DNA of 33,109 nucleotides from an uncultured Prevotellaceae bacterium (GTDB taxonomy: Bacteria; Bacteroidota; Bacteroidia; Bacteroidales; Bacteroidaceae): NCBI GenBank assembly GCA_900320585.1, contig ONSV01000012.1:1-33109 (forward strand), written 5' to 3'. The translations under genes and the position numbers were made by a program. The notes beneath the pieces are model-generated. The model had not been told where the DNA came from. It saw nothing but the letters and a program-made list of their open reading frames with translations, and searched no databases. Positions 1-7,705 of the stretch are shown piece after piece; position 1 is the stretch's first letter; each line of letters begins with the position of its first letter.

Positions 1-58
1 TGCCCACCAGTTCGCAGGTATGTTCTGCTATTGGCTCATCCGCACCTTCCTTTTCTAA
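1..58 (+). CDS. C-terminal end of an unidentified protein (partial)
   Basis: One reading frame (first full codon at base 2, stop TAA at 56-58) gives AHQFAGMFCYWLIRTFLF and then stops. Its third codon positions are nearly all C or G, like the confirmed genes here, while the other two frames lack that bias. The residues are hydrophobic and aromatic, as at the end of a membrane or acyltransferase-like protein, but the family cannot be named from 18 residues. The upstream part lies outside the window. Confidence 0.5.
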   Translation, partial: AHQFAGMFCYWLIRTFLF

Positions 59-123
59 GAGCGCAAGAAACGGTTTTTTGGAGAGGCCGGAAGGTGGCCT
101 GTCCAGAGCAAGTACATAAAAAC

Positions 124-154
124 AGTCGCTCCCCCGCAAGTTGGGGGAGCGACT
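124..154 (-). terminator. Terminator downstream of cysK
   Basis: There is a perfect 12-bp inverted repeat (arms 124-135 and 143-154, core GCTCCCCC/GGGGGAGC) with a 7-nt loop. Read on the minus strand it is followed by TGTTTTTATG, a U-rich tail suited to ending the metY-cysK transcript. On the plus strand the tail (TTCATTTTC) is weaker, but the hairpin may also serve the partial gene arriving from the left. Confidence 0.75.
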
Positions 155-188
155 TCATTTTCACAAAAACATTCTCGCTTAAGGTCTC

Positions 189-1136
189 CTAAAGAGGGTA
201 TTCATCGAAGGCATAGAGTACGGTGGACAGGTAGCGCTCTCCGGTATCGGGCAATAGCACCACCACCTGCTTGCCGGCATTCTCGGGGCGGGCGGCTACC
301 TGTGAGGCAGCGAAGGCTGCCGCTCCCGACGAGATGCCCACGAGGAGTCCGTCCTCACGTGCCAACTCGCGCCCCGTGCGGATAGCGTCGTCGTTGTCGA
401 CGTCGATCACCTCGTCGATGACCTCTGCGTCGTAGGTGGCAGGCACGAAGCCCGCGCCGATGCCCTGTATCTTGTGTGGTCCGCTCTGTCCGCCATTGAG
501 GACGGGCGACGAGAGAGGCTCCACGGCGATGACCTTCACGTTGGGGTTCTGCTCTTTCAGGTATTTGCCTACGCCAGAGACAGTGCCACCCGTTCCCACG
601 CCAGCCACAAAGATGTCGACCTTTCCTTCTGTGGCCTGCCAGATCTCAGGACCTGTGGTCTGGTAGTGGCGCTCAGGGTTGGCCTCATTCTCGAACTGCT
701 GCAGGATGACGCTCCCCGGTATGCTGTCGCGGAGTTCCTGGGCTGCCTTGATGGCACCGGGCATGCCATCCTTGCCACTGGTGAGTTTCACCTGTGCGCC
801 ATATGCCTTTACCAGGTTGCGGCGCTCCACGCTCATGGTCTCGGGCATGGTGAGGATGAGGTGGTAGCCTTTCACTGCCGACACCAGAGCCAGTCCCACG
901 CCAGTGTTTCCACTTGTAGGCTCGATGATGGTGGCCCCGGGCTTGAGCAAGCCTTTCTTCTCGGCATCCTCGATCATGGAGAGGGCGATACGGTCTTTCA
1001 CGCTTCCTCCGGGGTTGAAATACTCCACTTTGGCGACAATGGGAGTCTGGAGTCCTTTCTTCGCAGAGAACTTGTTGAGTTCCAAGAGTGGTGTGTTGCC
1101 GATGAGCTCGGTGAGTTTTTTTGCTATTTTTGCCAT
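189..1136 (-). CDS. cysK: Cysteine synthase A (O-acetylserine sulfhydrylase)
   Basis: This is a cytoplasmic, PLP-dependent enzyme that makes L-cysteine from O-acetylserine and sulfide. The 315 residues match the usual CysK length. Visible motifs are [10 protein letters not shown] near the N-terminus, the PLP-lysine motif [10 protein letters not shown] (Lys47), the substrate loop [11 protein letters not shown] from about residue 73, and the phosphate-binding GTGGTVSG near 180. There is no C-terminal CBS domain, so it is the CysK type rather than cystathionine beta-synthase. It lies 88 bp downstream of metY on the same strand with no obvious promoter or terminator between them, and is closed by the hairpin at 124-154. 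The two genes are probably co-transcribed and together give sulfide capture into both cysteine and homocysteine. CysM cannot be fully excluded, but the motif set favours CysK. Confidence 0.95.
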   Translation of the reverse strand: MAKIAKKLTELIGNTPLLELNKFSAKKGLQTPIVAKVEYFNPGGSVKDRIALSMIEDAEKKGLLKPGATIIEPTSGNTGVGLALVSAVKGYHLILTMPETMSVERRNLVKAYGAQVKLTSGKDGMPGAIKAAQELRDSIPGSVILQQFENEANPERHYQTTGPEIWQATEGKVDIFVAGVGTGGTVSGVGKYLKEQNPNVKVIAVEPLSSPVLNGGQSGPHKIQGIGAGFVPATYDAEVIDEVIDVDNDDAIRTGRELAREDGLLVGISSGAAAFAASQVAARPENAGKQVVVLLPDTGERYLSTVLYAFDEYPL

Positions 1137-1224
1137 GGTTCTTTTTCTTTTTTAGGTGGGGGATTATAGTAACTTAATGGCCGATGAAGGCATGACATTG
1201 CCTTATGGCATCAGAAACCTTTCT

Positions 1225-2514
1225 CTATACATACTCGAAAGCCTCGTCGAGCGCCTCCAGGAGGTCGTCGATATTCTCGATACCGATACTCAGGCGGATG
1301 GTGGAAGGATAGATGTGCTGCTGCTCCAGTTCCTCGGGTGTCATCTGCGAGTGGGTGGTGGTGGCGGGATGGATGACGAGCGACTTCACGTCGGCCACAT
1401 TGGCGAGCAACGAGAAGATACGGAGGTGGTCGATGAAGGCCCAGGCCTCTTTCTCGCCTCCTTTGAGGTCGATGGTGAAGATGGAACTTGCGCCATTGGG
1501 ATAGAGTTTCTCATACAGTGCATGGTCGGGATGCGAGGGCAAGGAAGGATGGTTGACCTTGGCCACCTTGGGGTGGTTGGCGAGATAGTCGACGATGCGC
1601 AGGGCATTCTGCACATGGCGCTCCACACGGAGGCTGAGGGTCTCGAGGCCTTGCAAGAGGATCCACGCGTTGAACGGACTGATGGCCGCTCCGGTATCGC
1701 GCAGGAGCACGGCACGCGCACGGGTGACAAAAGCTGCCGGTCCGGCCACGTCGGCGAAGATGGCTCCATGATAACTGGGGTCGGGCTTGGCCAGTGTGGG
1801 GAACTTGTCGGCATTGGCCTTCCAGTCGAACTTTCCGCTGTCGACGATGACACCCCCCAGCGAACTGCCATGTCCGCCGATGAACTTGGTGGCGGAGTGC
1901 AGCACGATATCGGCACCATGCTCAATGGGACGAATGAGGAAAGGCGTTCCGAACGTGTTGTCGATGAGGAGAGGGATATTGTGACGGTGAGCAATCTCGG
2001 CCAAGCCGTCGATATCAGTAACGTCGGAGTTGGGGTTTCCGAAGGTCTCGGCATAAAGAGCCCTGGTCTCGGGCAGGATGGCAGCCTCTACGGCCTTCAG
2101 GTCGCGCACGTCGACGATGGTGTTCTTCACTCCAAAGTCGGCCAAAGTATGGGTGATGAGGTTGAACGTGCCGCCATAGAGATTGTCGGCAGCCACGATA
2201 TGGTCGCCAGGCAGCAGGATATTCTGCAGGGCCAGAGTGATGGCAGCGGCACCCGACGCCACGGCCAGTCCGGCCACGCCACCCTCAAGGGCAGCCACCC
2301 TCTCCTCGAACACACCTTGTGTGGAGTTGGTGAGTCGGCCATAGATGTTGCCGGCATCGCGCAGGCCGAAACGGTCGGCAGCATGCTGCGAGTTGCGGAA
2401 CACATAGGATGTGGTCTGGTAGATAGGCACCGCGCGGGCATCGGTTGCTGGGTCGGGCTGCTCTTGACCTACATGGAGTTGGAGGGTCTCGAAACGATAC
2501 TTGTTCTTGCTCAT
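1225..2514 (-). CDS. metY: O-acetylhomoserine sulfhydrylase (homocysteine synthase)
   Basis: This is a Cys/Met-metabolism PLP enzyme (fold type I), 429 residues. That matches the longer MetY class (about 425-430), while MetB/MetC/MetZ proteins are near 380-400. It condenses O-acetylhomoserine with sulfide to give homocysteine for methionine synthesis. Evidence includes the N-terminal [16 protein letters not shown], the substrate/PLP region QTTSYVF and [10 protein letters not shown], and the PLP-lysine motif [11 protein letters not shown] (Lys210). The long C-terminal domain ends in the family-typical [19 protein letters not shown]. It is the first gene of the metY-cysK unit. Its upstream region holds a TAATTTTG -7 box and a dyad right at the expected transcription start, suggesting dedicated regulation. 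Confidence 0.94.
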   Translation of the reverse strand: MSKNKYRFETLQLHVGQEQPDPATDARAVPIYQTTSYVFRNSQHAADRFGLRDAGNIYGRLTNSTQGVFEERVAALEGGVAGLAVASGAAAITLALQNILLPGDHIVAADNLYGGTFNLITHTLADFGVKNTIVDVRDLKAVEAAILPETRALYAETFGNPNSDVTDIDGLAEIAHRHNIPLLIDNTFGTPFLIRPIEHGADIVLHSATKFIGGHGSSLGGVIVDSGKFDWKANADKFPTLAKPDPSYHGAIFADVAGPAAFVTRARAVLLRDTGAAISPFNAWILLQGLETLSLRVERHVQNALRIVDYLANHPKVAKVNHPSLPSHPDHALYEKLYPNGASSIFTIDLKGGEKEAWAFIDHLRIFSLLANVADVKSLVIHPATTTHSQMTPEELEQQHIYPSTIRLSIGIENIDDLLEALDEAFEYV

Positions 2515-2590
2515 AACTTTTTCCTTTCTTTATTTATTTTATTGATGAATTGATTGTCGGTTTTGATTTTCCGGATGGCCCAAAAAGAAG

Positions 2591-2618
2591 ACCAGAACCA
2601 TTAGTTTCAGGTTCTGGT
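2591..2618 (-). promoter_or_regulatory. Dyad at the predicted metY transcription start
   Basis: A perfect 9-bp inverted repeat (ACCAGAACC at 2591-2599, GGTTCTGGT at 2610-2618) with a 10-nt spacer lies immediately downstream of the metY -7 box. On the minus strand it is followed by TCTTCTTTTTG. It could be a protein operator covering +1, or a hairpin at the very 5' end of the mRNA. With a start around 2614-2617 the first arm would be only partly transcribed, which favours an operator. Confidence 0.5.
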
Positions 2619-2620
2619 TG

Positions 2621-2628
2621 CAAAATTA
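2621..2628 (-). promoter_or_regulatory. -7 box for metY-cysK
   Basis: The minus strand reads TAATTTTG, matching the Bacteroidota TAnnTTTG -7 element. No good TTTG stands 19-20 bp upstream, so the promoter may be activator-dependent or weak. It leaves a leader of about 100 nt before the metY ATG. Confidence 0.6.
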
Positions 2629-2744
2629 CGGCAGAAAAAGGGGGTGGGAAATAGCATAACAAAGGCATTTCGCATACCACAATGATGGTATTTGACCCCA
2701 ATAAAGCCATTTTTCGGCAAAAAAGACGGATATTTATTCGGCAC

Positions 2745-3695
2745 CTACCCTTTCTCGGCTGTCGCGGCAGGCATTTTCTTTCGCTCCTCGATGATGTCGC
2801 GCCTTGATTTCGACTTGGTCACCATCCACACACCGGTGAACACGAGGATCACTGCCAATCCCTGGCTCCATTTCACCACGCCAATACCCATGGCAAGGCT
2901 GACGGAGACCGCCACCAGCGGCTGCACGTAGTTGTAGATGGCCACCACCGTCGGGCGGAGCACTTTCTGCGCGTTGACGATGAGGATATATCCCACATAG
3001 GTGCCGAACACCACCACATAAGCCGTTTCCATCCAAGTGAGCGTGCTGACATTGGCCCAATCGGTTTGCGCCACATGACGTCCGGTGAAAGGCCACACGA
3101 TGATGGTGGCCCACAGGAACATCCACTTGTTGACCGTGAAGATGGAATACTTCTTGATGAACCTGTTGAACAAGGAGAGGAAGAGCGCATAGGAGAGTTG
3201 TGCGCCCAGCACAAGGAGGTCGCCCCGCATATCGCCCACCTTGCTGTCGGTGGCCGCCAGACTGGTCATGATGAGCGTCACCGCCCCACAGCATCCGATG
3301 GCCACTCCTCCCGCCTTCTTCCACGTGATGGGCTCGTGAAGGATAAGGAACGAGAGCAACATGGCGAAGATGGGCATGGAAGTGGTGACGATGCTCGCGT
3401 TGACGGGCGAGGTGATGCTCAGTCCGATGGTGAAGCAGCACTGGTTGCACACCAGTCCGAAGACCGCCGCGCCGGCAAAGGTGAGTTTGTCGCGCAAGGG
3501 TACATGCTCCTTGGGCAGGAAAAGGGATGTGATCCAGAAGAGCAGTGCCCCACCGGCCACTCGGAACGAAACCATGTCAATGCCATCGAGTCCGTGAGTC
3601 ATCGCGTCTTTCCCTATGGGCGACATCAGTCCCCAGATGGCACATGCCATAAACATGCTCAGGTGTGCGTAAAGCGGTTGGTTATTGCCTTTCAT
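2745..3695 (-). CDS. EamA-family (DMT superfamily) transporter
   Basis: This is an inner-membrane drug/metabolite transporter of 316 residues, with about ten hydrophobic helices in two EamA halves. The first half begins MFMACAIWGLMSPIGKDA; the second follows the loop near RFIKKYSIFTVN. The frame stays open upstream to 3983, but that would overlap the divergent GtrA gene and its promoter. The ATG at 3695 (MKGNNQPLYAHLSM), just after AGACAGAGG, is the sensible start. Substrate cannot be read from sequence; family members export amino acids, nucleotides or other metabolites. The gene stands alone. Confidence 0.88.
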   Translation of the reverse strand: MKGNNQPLYAHLSMFMACAIWGLMSPIGKDAMTHGLDGIDMVSFRVAGGALLFWITSLFLPKEHVPLRDKLTFAGAAVFGLVCNQCCFTIGLSITSPVNASIVTTSMPIFAMLLSFLILHEPITWKKAGGVAIGCCGAVTLIMTSLAATDSKVGDMRGDLLVLGAQLSYALFLSLFNRFIKKYSIFTVNKWMFLWATIIVWPFTGRHVAQTDWANVSTLTWMETAYVVVFGTYVGYILIVNAQKVLRPTVVAIYNYVQPLVAVSVSLAMGIGVVKWSQGLAVILVFTGVWMVTKSKSRRDIIEERKKMPAATAEKG

Positions 3696-3742
3696 CCTCT
3701 GTCTTTTTGTCAATTCAGTTTGTTCAACCAGTTTTCGGGCTA

Positions 3743-3750
3743 CAAAATTA
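3743..3750 (-). promoter_or_regulatory. -7 box for the EamA transporter gene
   Basis: The minus strand reads TAATTTTG, 47 bp before the chosen ATG. It faces away from the similar box at 3782-3789, so the EamA and GtrA promoters are back to back. No clear TTTG -33 element is present. Confidence 0.6.
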
Positions 3751-3781
3751 GGGAAAATTATCGAAAATAGGGAAAAAAGAG

Positions 3782-3789
3782 TAATTTTG
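3782..3789 (+). promoter_or_regulatory. -7 box for the GtrA gene
   Basis: TAATTTTG lies only 17 bp before the ATG at 3807. Transcription would begin around 3796 and the mRNA would have a leader of about 10 nt, close to leaderless. Confidence 0.6.
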
Positions 3790-3806
3790 CAAAAATTCCC
3801 AATCAA

Positions 3807-4223
3807 ATGAAGGTGAAGATAGACGCATCGGTTCCGAAATTCATACTTGTAGGAGTGGTCAACACACTCTTTGGCACAACCCTTATGTTTGTGCTCTACA
3901 ACGTGTTTCATGTGAGTTATTGGTGGTCGTCGGCCGCCAACTACTTCTTCGGCAGTATCCTGAGCTATTTTCTCAACAAGCACTTCACCTTCAAGTACAA
4001 AGGCGACACGACTGGCTCCGCCCTCCGCTTCACCCTCAACATCCTGGTATGCTACCTGCTGGCCTATGGCATTGCCAAGCCCCTGATGCTATGGATTCTG
4101 TCGGGATACAGCAAATCGGTGCAAGAGAATGTGGCCATGCTGGTGGGCATGGTGCTCTTCACCACATTCAATTACCTTGGCCAGCGCTTCTTCGCTTTCG
4201 GCAAGCATAAGGGAAAGGAATGA
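3807..4223 (+). CDS. GtrA-family membrane protein
   Basis: This is a 138-residue protein with four predicted transmembrane helices, the size and topology of the GtrA/DPMS3 family. FILVGVVNTLFGTTLMFVLY opens the first helix. The NYFFGSILSYFLNKHFTF segment carries the family's conserved N-K-x-F-T-F motif at the end of helix 2. A final helix is followed by NYLGQRFFAFGKHKGKE. Family members help flip or present undecaprenyl- or dolichyl-linked sugars for glycosylating surface polysaccharide or proteins. No GtrB-type glycosyltransferase is adjacent, so the partner and sugar are unknown. The gene is divergent from the EamA gene and its 3' end lies 22 bp from the convergent trmO. Confidence 0.88.
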   Translation: MKVKIDASVPKFILVGVVNTLFGTTLMFVLYNVFHVSYWWSSAANYFFGSILSYFLNKHFTFKYKGDTTGSALRFTLNILVCYLLAYGIAKPLMLWILSGYSKSVQENVAMLVGMVLFTTFNYLGQRFFAFGKHKGKE

Positions 4224-4245
4224 TCCTGTCTCCTACCACAACCAC

Positions 4246-4923
4246 TTACAATCTCTCCACCTCGACCACGGTGAGCACTCCGTCGGCTACGCGGAACCGC
4301 ACGTCGTAGCCGCCGAAAGTCATGCCATAAACCCGCTGCGGGTCATCATGATAGTGGGGGCGAGGGTCGAGGGCCAGCAGGTCGGTGAGGGTGCCGCGCT
4401 GCTGGTTGTCCCACAATGCAGCCACCTCAGGTGGCATCTCCACCCGTAGCCTTTTCCACTCGTGGCTGTCGACGAAGCCGCTCCTTACCCCCGTGTGTGC
4501 ATCGGCATACTCCACATAGGGCTTGATGTCGATGATGGGGGTGCCATCCATCAGGTCGGCTCCCAGCACATGAATGACCGGTCCACGGTCGGGCTCCACC
4601 GTAATGTGCTCGATGCGCACAGAGGAGAGGCCGATGGGATTGGGCCGGTAGGGCGACCTGGTGGCGAAGACCCCCACCTGGGTGTTGCCTCCGAGCAGAG
4701 GAGGCCTGACGGTGGGATGAGTGGCTTGGTGGCTGTTGGCAGAGAAGAGCCACAGTAGCCAGATGTAGTCGAACTCCTCGAGCCGGCGGATGAAGTCGGG
4801 ATTGCGGTATTCGGGCAAGAAAACGATCTCTCCCCTCAGCGACTCCACGATTCCGCTCTGCCTTGGCACCCCAAACTTGGTGGTGATGGGCGAGTGGAAG
4901 GTGGCGATGGGAGTGATGGTCAT
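4246..4923 (-). CDS. trmO: tRNA m6t6A37 methyltransferase TrmO
   Basis: TrmO (YaeB/TsaA family) N6-methylates t6A37 in threonine tRNAs using S-adenosylmethionine. The 225-residue protein has the family hallmark VGVFATRSPYRPNPIGLSSV, preceded by FDYIWLLWLFSAN, with the C-terminal DVRFRVADGVLTVVEVERL. The frame extends upstream to 5076, but the ATG at 4923 (MTITPIATFHSPI) is the family-typical N-terminus. It overlaps the stop of the upstream PAP2 gene as ATGA, implying translational coupling. The pairing with a phosphatase is probably operonic convenience rather than a shared pathway. Confidence 0.92.
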   Translation of the reverse strand: MTITPIATFHSPITTKFGVPRQSGIVESLRGEIVFLPEYRNPDFIRRLEEFDYIWLLWLFSANSHQATHPTVRPPLLGGNTQVGVFATRSPYRPNPIGLSSVRIEHITVEPDRGPVIHVLGADLMDGTPIIDIKPYVEYADAHTGVRSGFVDSHEWKRLRVEMPPEVAALWDNQQRGTLTDLLALDPRPHYHDDPQRVYGMTFGGYDVRFRVADGVLTVVEVERL

Positions 4924-5606
4924 AGCAGGTAGGTTTCGAAAGTGGCAATCATCAGGAAGCACGCAATGGTGACGAGGATGGTATAGATAGGCACAAAGGC
5001 ATGCCTCACGTCGAGCGGCTTCTTGATTTTTGCCATCCACACCAGCAGATAATAGATGATTGCGGCAAAAACGCACCCGATAAGCATGCCTACGAGCAAG
5101 TCACCAAAATAGTGAACGCCCAGATACATTCTGGAATAGCATGTGAGTAAGGCCCAAAAGACCATGGTGAGGCTGATCCACGTCCGCCGGAAGAGGAGTA
5201 CCATGAAGACAGCCAGTCCCCATGAGTTGGCGGCATGGGCCGACGGGAAGCTATAGCTGCCTCCCCTATAACCATTCACCACATGCACCACTTCGGACAG
5301 TGGGTTGTCGAGGTTGCTTGGTCGGAGGCGTGCCACCATTGGCCGGATGACGCTGGCGGTGATTTGGTCGCAAGCAAAGATAAGCAAGGTCACGGCCACC
5401 AACCAAAGCAGCGTGGTCTTGAGCGAATAGTTGCGTATGATGACATACAACAAACTGGCATAGAAGTAAATCCACACGTACTTGGAACTATACAATGGCA
5501 TGAACACATCCCAGAATGAGGTGTGGAAAGAATTGACCCAGAGGAAAAGATCGGTGTCCTTCTCAACCAGGTATTGCAATACAGTGGCCAATGTAAGTGC
5601 GGACAT
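4920..5606 (-). CDS. PAP2-family membrane phosphatase
   Basis: This is a multi-pass membrane phosphatase of the PAP2 superfamily, 228 residues with about six transmembrane helices. The three active-site motifs are present. Motif 1 is RPMVARLRP (residues 88-96; the usual first Lys is Arg). Motif 2 is PSAH (121-124). Motif 3 is SRMYLGVHYFGD (158-169), with catalytic His165. Members dephosphorylate undecaprenyl pyrophosphate, phosphatidylglycerophosphate or lipid A at the periplasmic face, and the substrate cannot be decided here. A signature promoter lies upstream, and the stop codon overlaps the trmO start. Confidence 0.9.
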   Translation of the reverse strand: MSALTLATVLQYLVEKDTDLFLWVNSFHTSFWDVFMPLYSSKYVWIYFYASLLYVIIRNYSLKTTLLWLVAVTLLIFACDQITASVIRPMVARLRPSNLDNPLSEVVHVVNGYRGGSYSFPSAHAANSWGLAVFMVLLFRRTWISLTMVFWALLTCYSRMYLGVHYFGDLLVGMLIGCVFAAIIYYLLVWMAKIKKPLDVRHAFVPIYTILVTIACFLMIATFETYLL

Positions 5607-5634
5607 TGAGGTGCAAGTGTGTGTATATGAGGTG

Positions 5635-5665
5635 CAAAATTACTCAATTCGAGAGTGATATCAAA
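5635..5665 (-). promoter_or_regulatory. Promoter for the PAP2-trmO operon
   Basis: On the minus strand TTTG (5665-5662) is followed after 19 bp by TAATTTTG (5642-5635), a full match to the Bacteroidota -33/-7 pattern. Transcription should start near 5628, about 20 nt before the ATG. Confidence 0.75.
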
Positions 5666-5721
5666 AAAAACGATGGAAAAAATATTTTCTTAGGGTAATA
5701 TTAACTATTTTGGCTATGGTG

Positions 5722-5742
5722 GGCCGCGGCTGAGCCGCGGCC
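5722..5742. repeat. GC-rich palindrome
   Basis: A perfect 9-bp inverted repeat (GGCCGCGGC / GCCGCGGCC) with loop TGA sits in AT-rich intergenic DNA. There is no U-tract on either strand, so it is not a standard terminator. It may belong to the same intergenic repeat unit as the elements at 5771-5917. Confidence 0.6.
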
Positions 5743-5770
5743 TACGGAGAAGAGGCAACCCAACGGGAAT

Positions 5771-5826
5771 CCAAACAAAAAACTTCGTATTTTGTTTGGA
5801 TTTCCACTCGCCTTGCACTAACTTTG
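5771..5826 (+). repeat. Intergenic direct repeat, copy 1
   Basis: This 56-bp unit is nearly identical to 5861-5917. It begins with an inverted repeat (CCAAACAAAA ... TTTTGTTTGG) and ends in CCTTGCACTAACTTTG. The end contains TTTG, a 20-bp spacer and TAACTTTG, so it carries a complete -33/-7 promoter pattern itself. Confidence 0.8.
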
Positions 5827-5844
5827 GCCTTCGGCCGAAGTTAG
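5818..5844. repeat. Hairpin between the two repeat copies
   Basis: CTAACTTTGGCC and GGCCGAAGTTAG form a 12-bp stem with one G-T wobble and a TTC loop. It starts inside the -7 box of copy 1, so any transcript begun by copy 1 would carry or disrupt this structure. Confidence 0.6.
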
Positions 5845-5860
5845 GCGGCGGCTCGGGAAA

Positions 5861-5917
5861 CCAAACAAAAAAACTTCGTATTTTGTTTGGATTTCCACTC
5901 GCCTTGCACTAACTTTG
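5861..5917 (+). repeat. Intergenic direct repeat, copy 2
   Basis: This is the second copy of the 56-57-bp unit, with one extra A in the A-run. It has the same inverted repeat and the same TTTG-N20-TAACTTTG ending. It abuts the tatA leader and so supplies the likely tatAC promoter. Confidence 0.8.
5886..5917 (+). promoter_or_regulatory. Promoter for tatAC, inside repeat copy 2
   Basis: TTTG (5886-5889), 20 bp, then TAACTTTG (5910-5917). The expected start is near 5924, about 18 nt before the tatA ATG. Confidence 0.7.
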
Positions 5918-5941
5918 CAGACAAACCATTATTTGAAAGTC

Positions 5942-6145
5942 ATGTTTGGAATTGGCACACAGGAAATACTGATTATTGCCCTTATCATCCTCCTGCTCTT
6001 CGGTGGCAAGAAGATACCCGAATTGATGCGTGGCCTTGGCAAGGGCGTGAAGAGTTTCAAGGAGGAGATGAACGACCTGGAAGGGAAGTCGGACAAGCAA
6101 GATGCTCCTGAGAAACAGGAGAATGACGGAGTCTCCAAAGAATGA
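5942..6145 (+). CDS. tatA: Sec-independent protein translocase TatA
   Basis: TatA forms the protein-conducting element of the twin-arginine translocase in the inner membrane. The 67-residue protein has one N-terminal transmembrane helix (about residues 6-22, [15 protein letters not shown]), the conserved [16 protein letters not shown] hinge, and an amphipathic helix (about 24-45). A charged, disordered tail follows. The frame extends to 5915, but the ATG at 5942 ([10 protein letters not shown]) is the family-typical start and clears the promoter. The stop overlaps the tatC ATG (ATGA). No separate TatB is seen, so this is a minimal TatA/C system. Confidence 0.94.
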   Translation: MFGIGTQEILIIALIILLLFGGKKIPELMRGLGKGVKSFKEEMNDLEGKSDKQDAPEKQENDGVSKE

Positions 6146-6909
6146 GTGCTACGGAGAATCCCGACCATCTTGGTACGTTTTGGGACCATCTTGACGAATT
6201 GCGCAGCTGCATCATCAAGATATTGTGCATAGTGGCTGTATTCGCCGTACTGGCCTTCTGTTTCAAGGACACGCTGTTCTACATTGTCCTTGCTCCTCAC
6301 ACCAGCGATTTCATTACCTATCGTCTGCTGGGCGTGGCACCTTTCTCCATCAGCCTGATGAACACCGGCCTCACCGAGCAGTTCATGATTCACCTGAGGG
6401 TGGCATGCTATGCGGGGCTGCTGGCCGCCATGCCCTATGTTGTCTACCAACTGTTTGGATTTGTCTCTCCCGCTCTCTACGACAGGGAGCGCCACTATGC
6501 GGTGAGAGTGGTGTTAGCGTCCTACCTGATGTTCATGCTGGGCACGCTGGTGAATTATTTTCTGGTTTTCCCCCTTACCGTGAAATTCCTTGGCACCTAT
6601 CAAGTGAGCAGTGAGGTGAGCAACATGCTCACCATCCAATCGTATACCGACACACTGATATCGATGAACCTTGTGATGGGGGTGGTTTTTGAGTTGCCTG
6701 TGGTGAGTTGGCTCATGGCCGCTCTGGGCTTGCTCAAGGCGCACTTTATGTCGGCCTACCGCCGCCATGCCATTGTGGTCATCCTGATCCTTTCGGCCAT
6801 CATCACACCCACCACAGATGCCTTCACACTATTCATCGTGGCACTTCCCATCTGGTTGCTCTACGAGTCGAGCATCTTCATTGTTCGACTGACGGTGAAG
6901 GAGGGGTAA
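6142..6909 (+). CDS. tatC: Sec-independent protein translocase TatC
   Basis: TatC is the six-helix receptor that recognises twin-arginine signal peptides of folded exported proteins. The 255 residues include the N-terminal signature [14 protein letters not shown], a first helix from about residue 21, the [22 protein letters not shown] segment of helix 2 and the following loop, and a C-terminal region with [20 protein letters not shown]. Start and stop fit the family length. It is translationally coupled to tatA and converges on the ABC ATPase gene with only 13 bp between the stops. Confidence 0.95.
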   Translation: MSATENPDHLGTFWDHLDELRSCIIKILCIVAVFAVLAFCFKDTLFYIVLAPHTSDFITYRLLGVAPFSISLMNTGLTEQFMIHLRVACYAGLLAAMPYVVYQLFGFVSPALYDRERHYAVRVVLASYLMFMLGTLVNYFLVFPLTVKFLGTYQVSSEVSNMLTIQSYTDTLISMNLVMGVVFELPVVSWLMAALGLLKAHFMSAYRRHAIVVILILSAIITPTTDAFTLFIVALPIWLLYESSIFIVRLTVKEG

Positions 6910-6922
6910 AGAGCCAAGCCTG

Positions 6923-7705
6923 TCAGTCGGAGAGCACCCTTACCGACAATTGTTTCCTGTCGAAGACAATGCCTTTTTTCTCTATGAAATTGCTCAGCGC
7001 GCCGCTTTCGGCCAACTGGTGTGGCGTGCCCATGTCGATATGTCCGCCATCGCCCATGAGCCAAACTGTATCGGCAATTTGCAGAACAAGTTCCAGGTCG
7101 TGCGTGGAGAGGAAAATGGTCTTGTCGGCCGTGCGGCTCAGCCGGTGGAGCAGTTGCATCATCTCCACTTTGCTGGGATAGTCGAGGAAGGCCGTTGGCT
7201 CGTCGAGGAAAATGACGGGAGTTTGCTGGGCGAGGGCCTTGGCAATCATCACCTTCTGCCTCTCACCATCACTGAGCGTCTGTATCATACGGAGCGCGAG
7301 CGGACGGATACCCACCATGTCGATGGCCTCATCCACAATGGCCTTGTCATCGGCGTTGAGCGTGCCCCAGAATCCTGTATATGGGCTCCGGCCCAGCCCC
7401 ACCATCTCTTCCACGGTCATGTTCTGCACGTCGGGTTTGGCGGTGAGCACCACCCCTACCATCTTGGCGAGTTGCTTCTCCCTGAGCGAGGCAAGGTTCT
7501 TGCCGTGAATGAAGACGGCCCCATTGAGTGGTGGCTGGAAAGCTGAGAGGGTGCGCAGCAACGTTGACTTCCCCACCCCGTTCGGACCGATGAGACAGGT
7601 CATGCGACTACTTTCGAGCGAGGCGTTGATGTCGGAGGCCACGGTCTTCTTGTTTTTCTTGCTCTGGTATCCAATAGTGAGTTTTTCCAGTCTTACACTT
7701 TCCAT
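6923..7705 (-). CDS. ABC transporter ATP-binding protein (FecE/BtuD-like)
   Basis: This is a 260-residue cytoplasmic ATPase of the iron-siderophore/cobalamin/heme importer class. Walker A is GPNGVGKST (40-48), the signature is LSDGERQKV (144-152, Asp for the usual second Gly), Walker B is VIFLDEP (164-170), and the H-loop is STHD with His202. The ETVGLGR-type region MVGLGRSPYTGFWG is characteristic of FecE/BtuD-type ATPases. No permease (FecCD/BtuC) or binding protein lies alongside, so the ATPase is an orphan here and its substrate is unknown. The nearest upstream DNA has only weak promoter candidates. Confidence 0.9.
   Translation of the reverse strand: MESVRLEKLTIGYQSKKNKKTVASDINASLESSRMTCLIGPNGVGKSTLLRTLSAFQPPLNGAVFIHGKNLASLREKQLAKMVGVVLTAKPDVQNMTVEEMVGLGRSPYTGFWGTLNADDKAIVDEAIDMVGIRPLALRMIQTLSDGERQKVMIAKALAQQTPVIFLDEPTAFLDYPSKVEMMQLLHRLSRTADKTIFLSTHDLELVLQIADTVWLMGDGGHIDMGTPHQLAESGALSNFIEKKGIVFDRKQLSVRVLSD

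Noticed and set aside
1156-2553. 465-codon open frame on the plus strand
   Set aside because: It lies entirely antisense to metY, has no recognisable domain, and arises from the biased codons of metY.
5608-5637. Direct repeat GAGGTGCAA upstream of the PAP2 gene
   Set aside because: Two 9-bp copies 21 bp apart in the short leader, one overlapping the -7 box; too short to call a regulatory site without conservation data.
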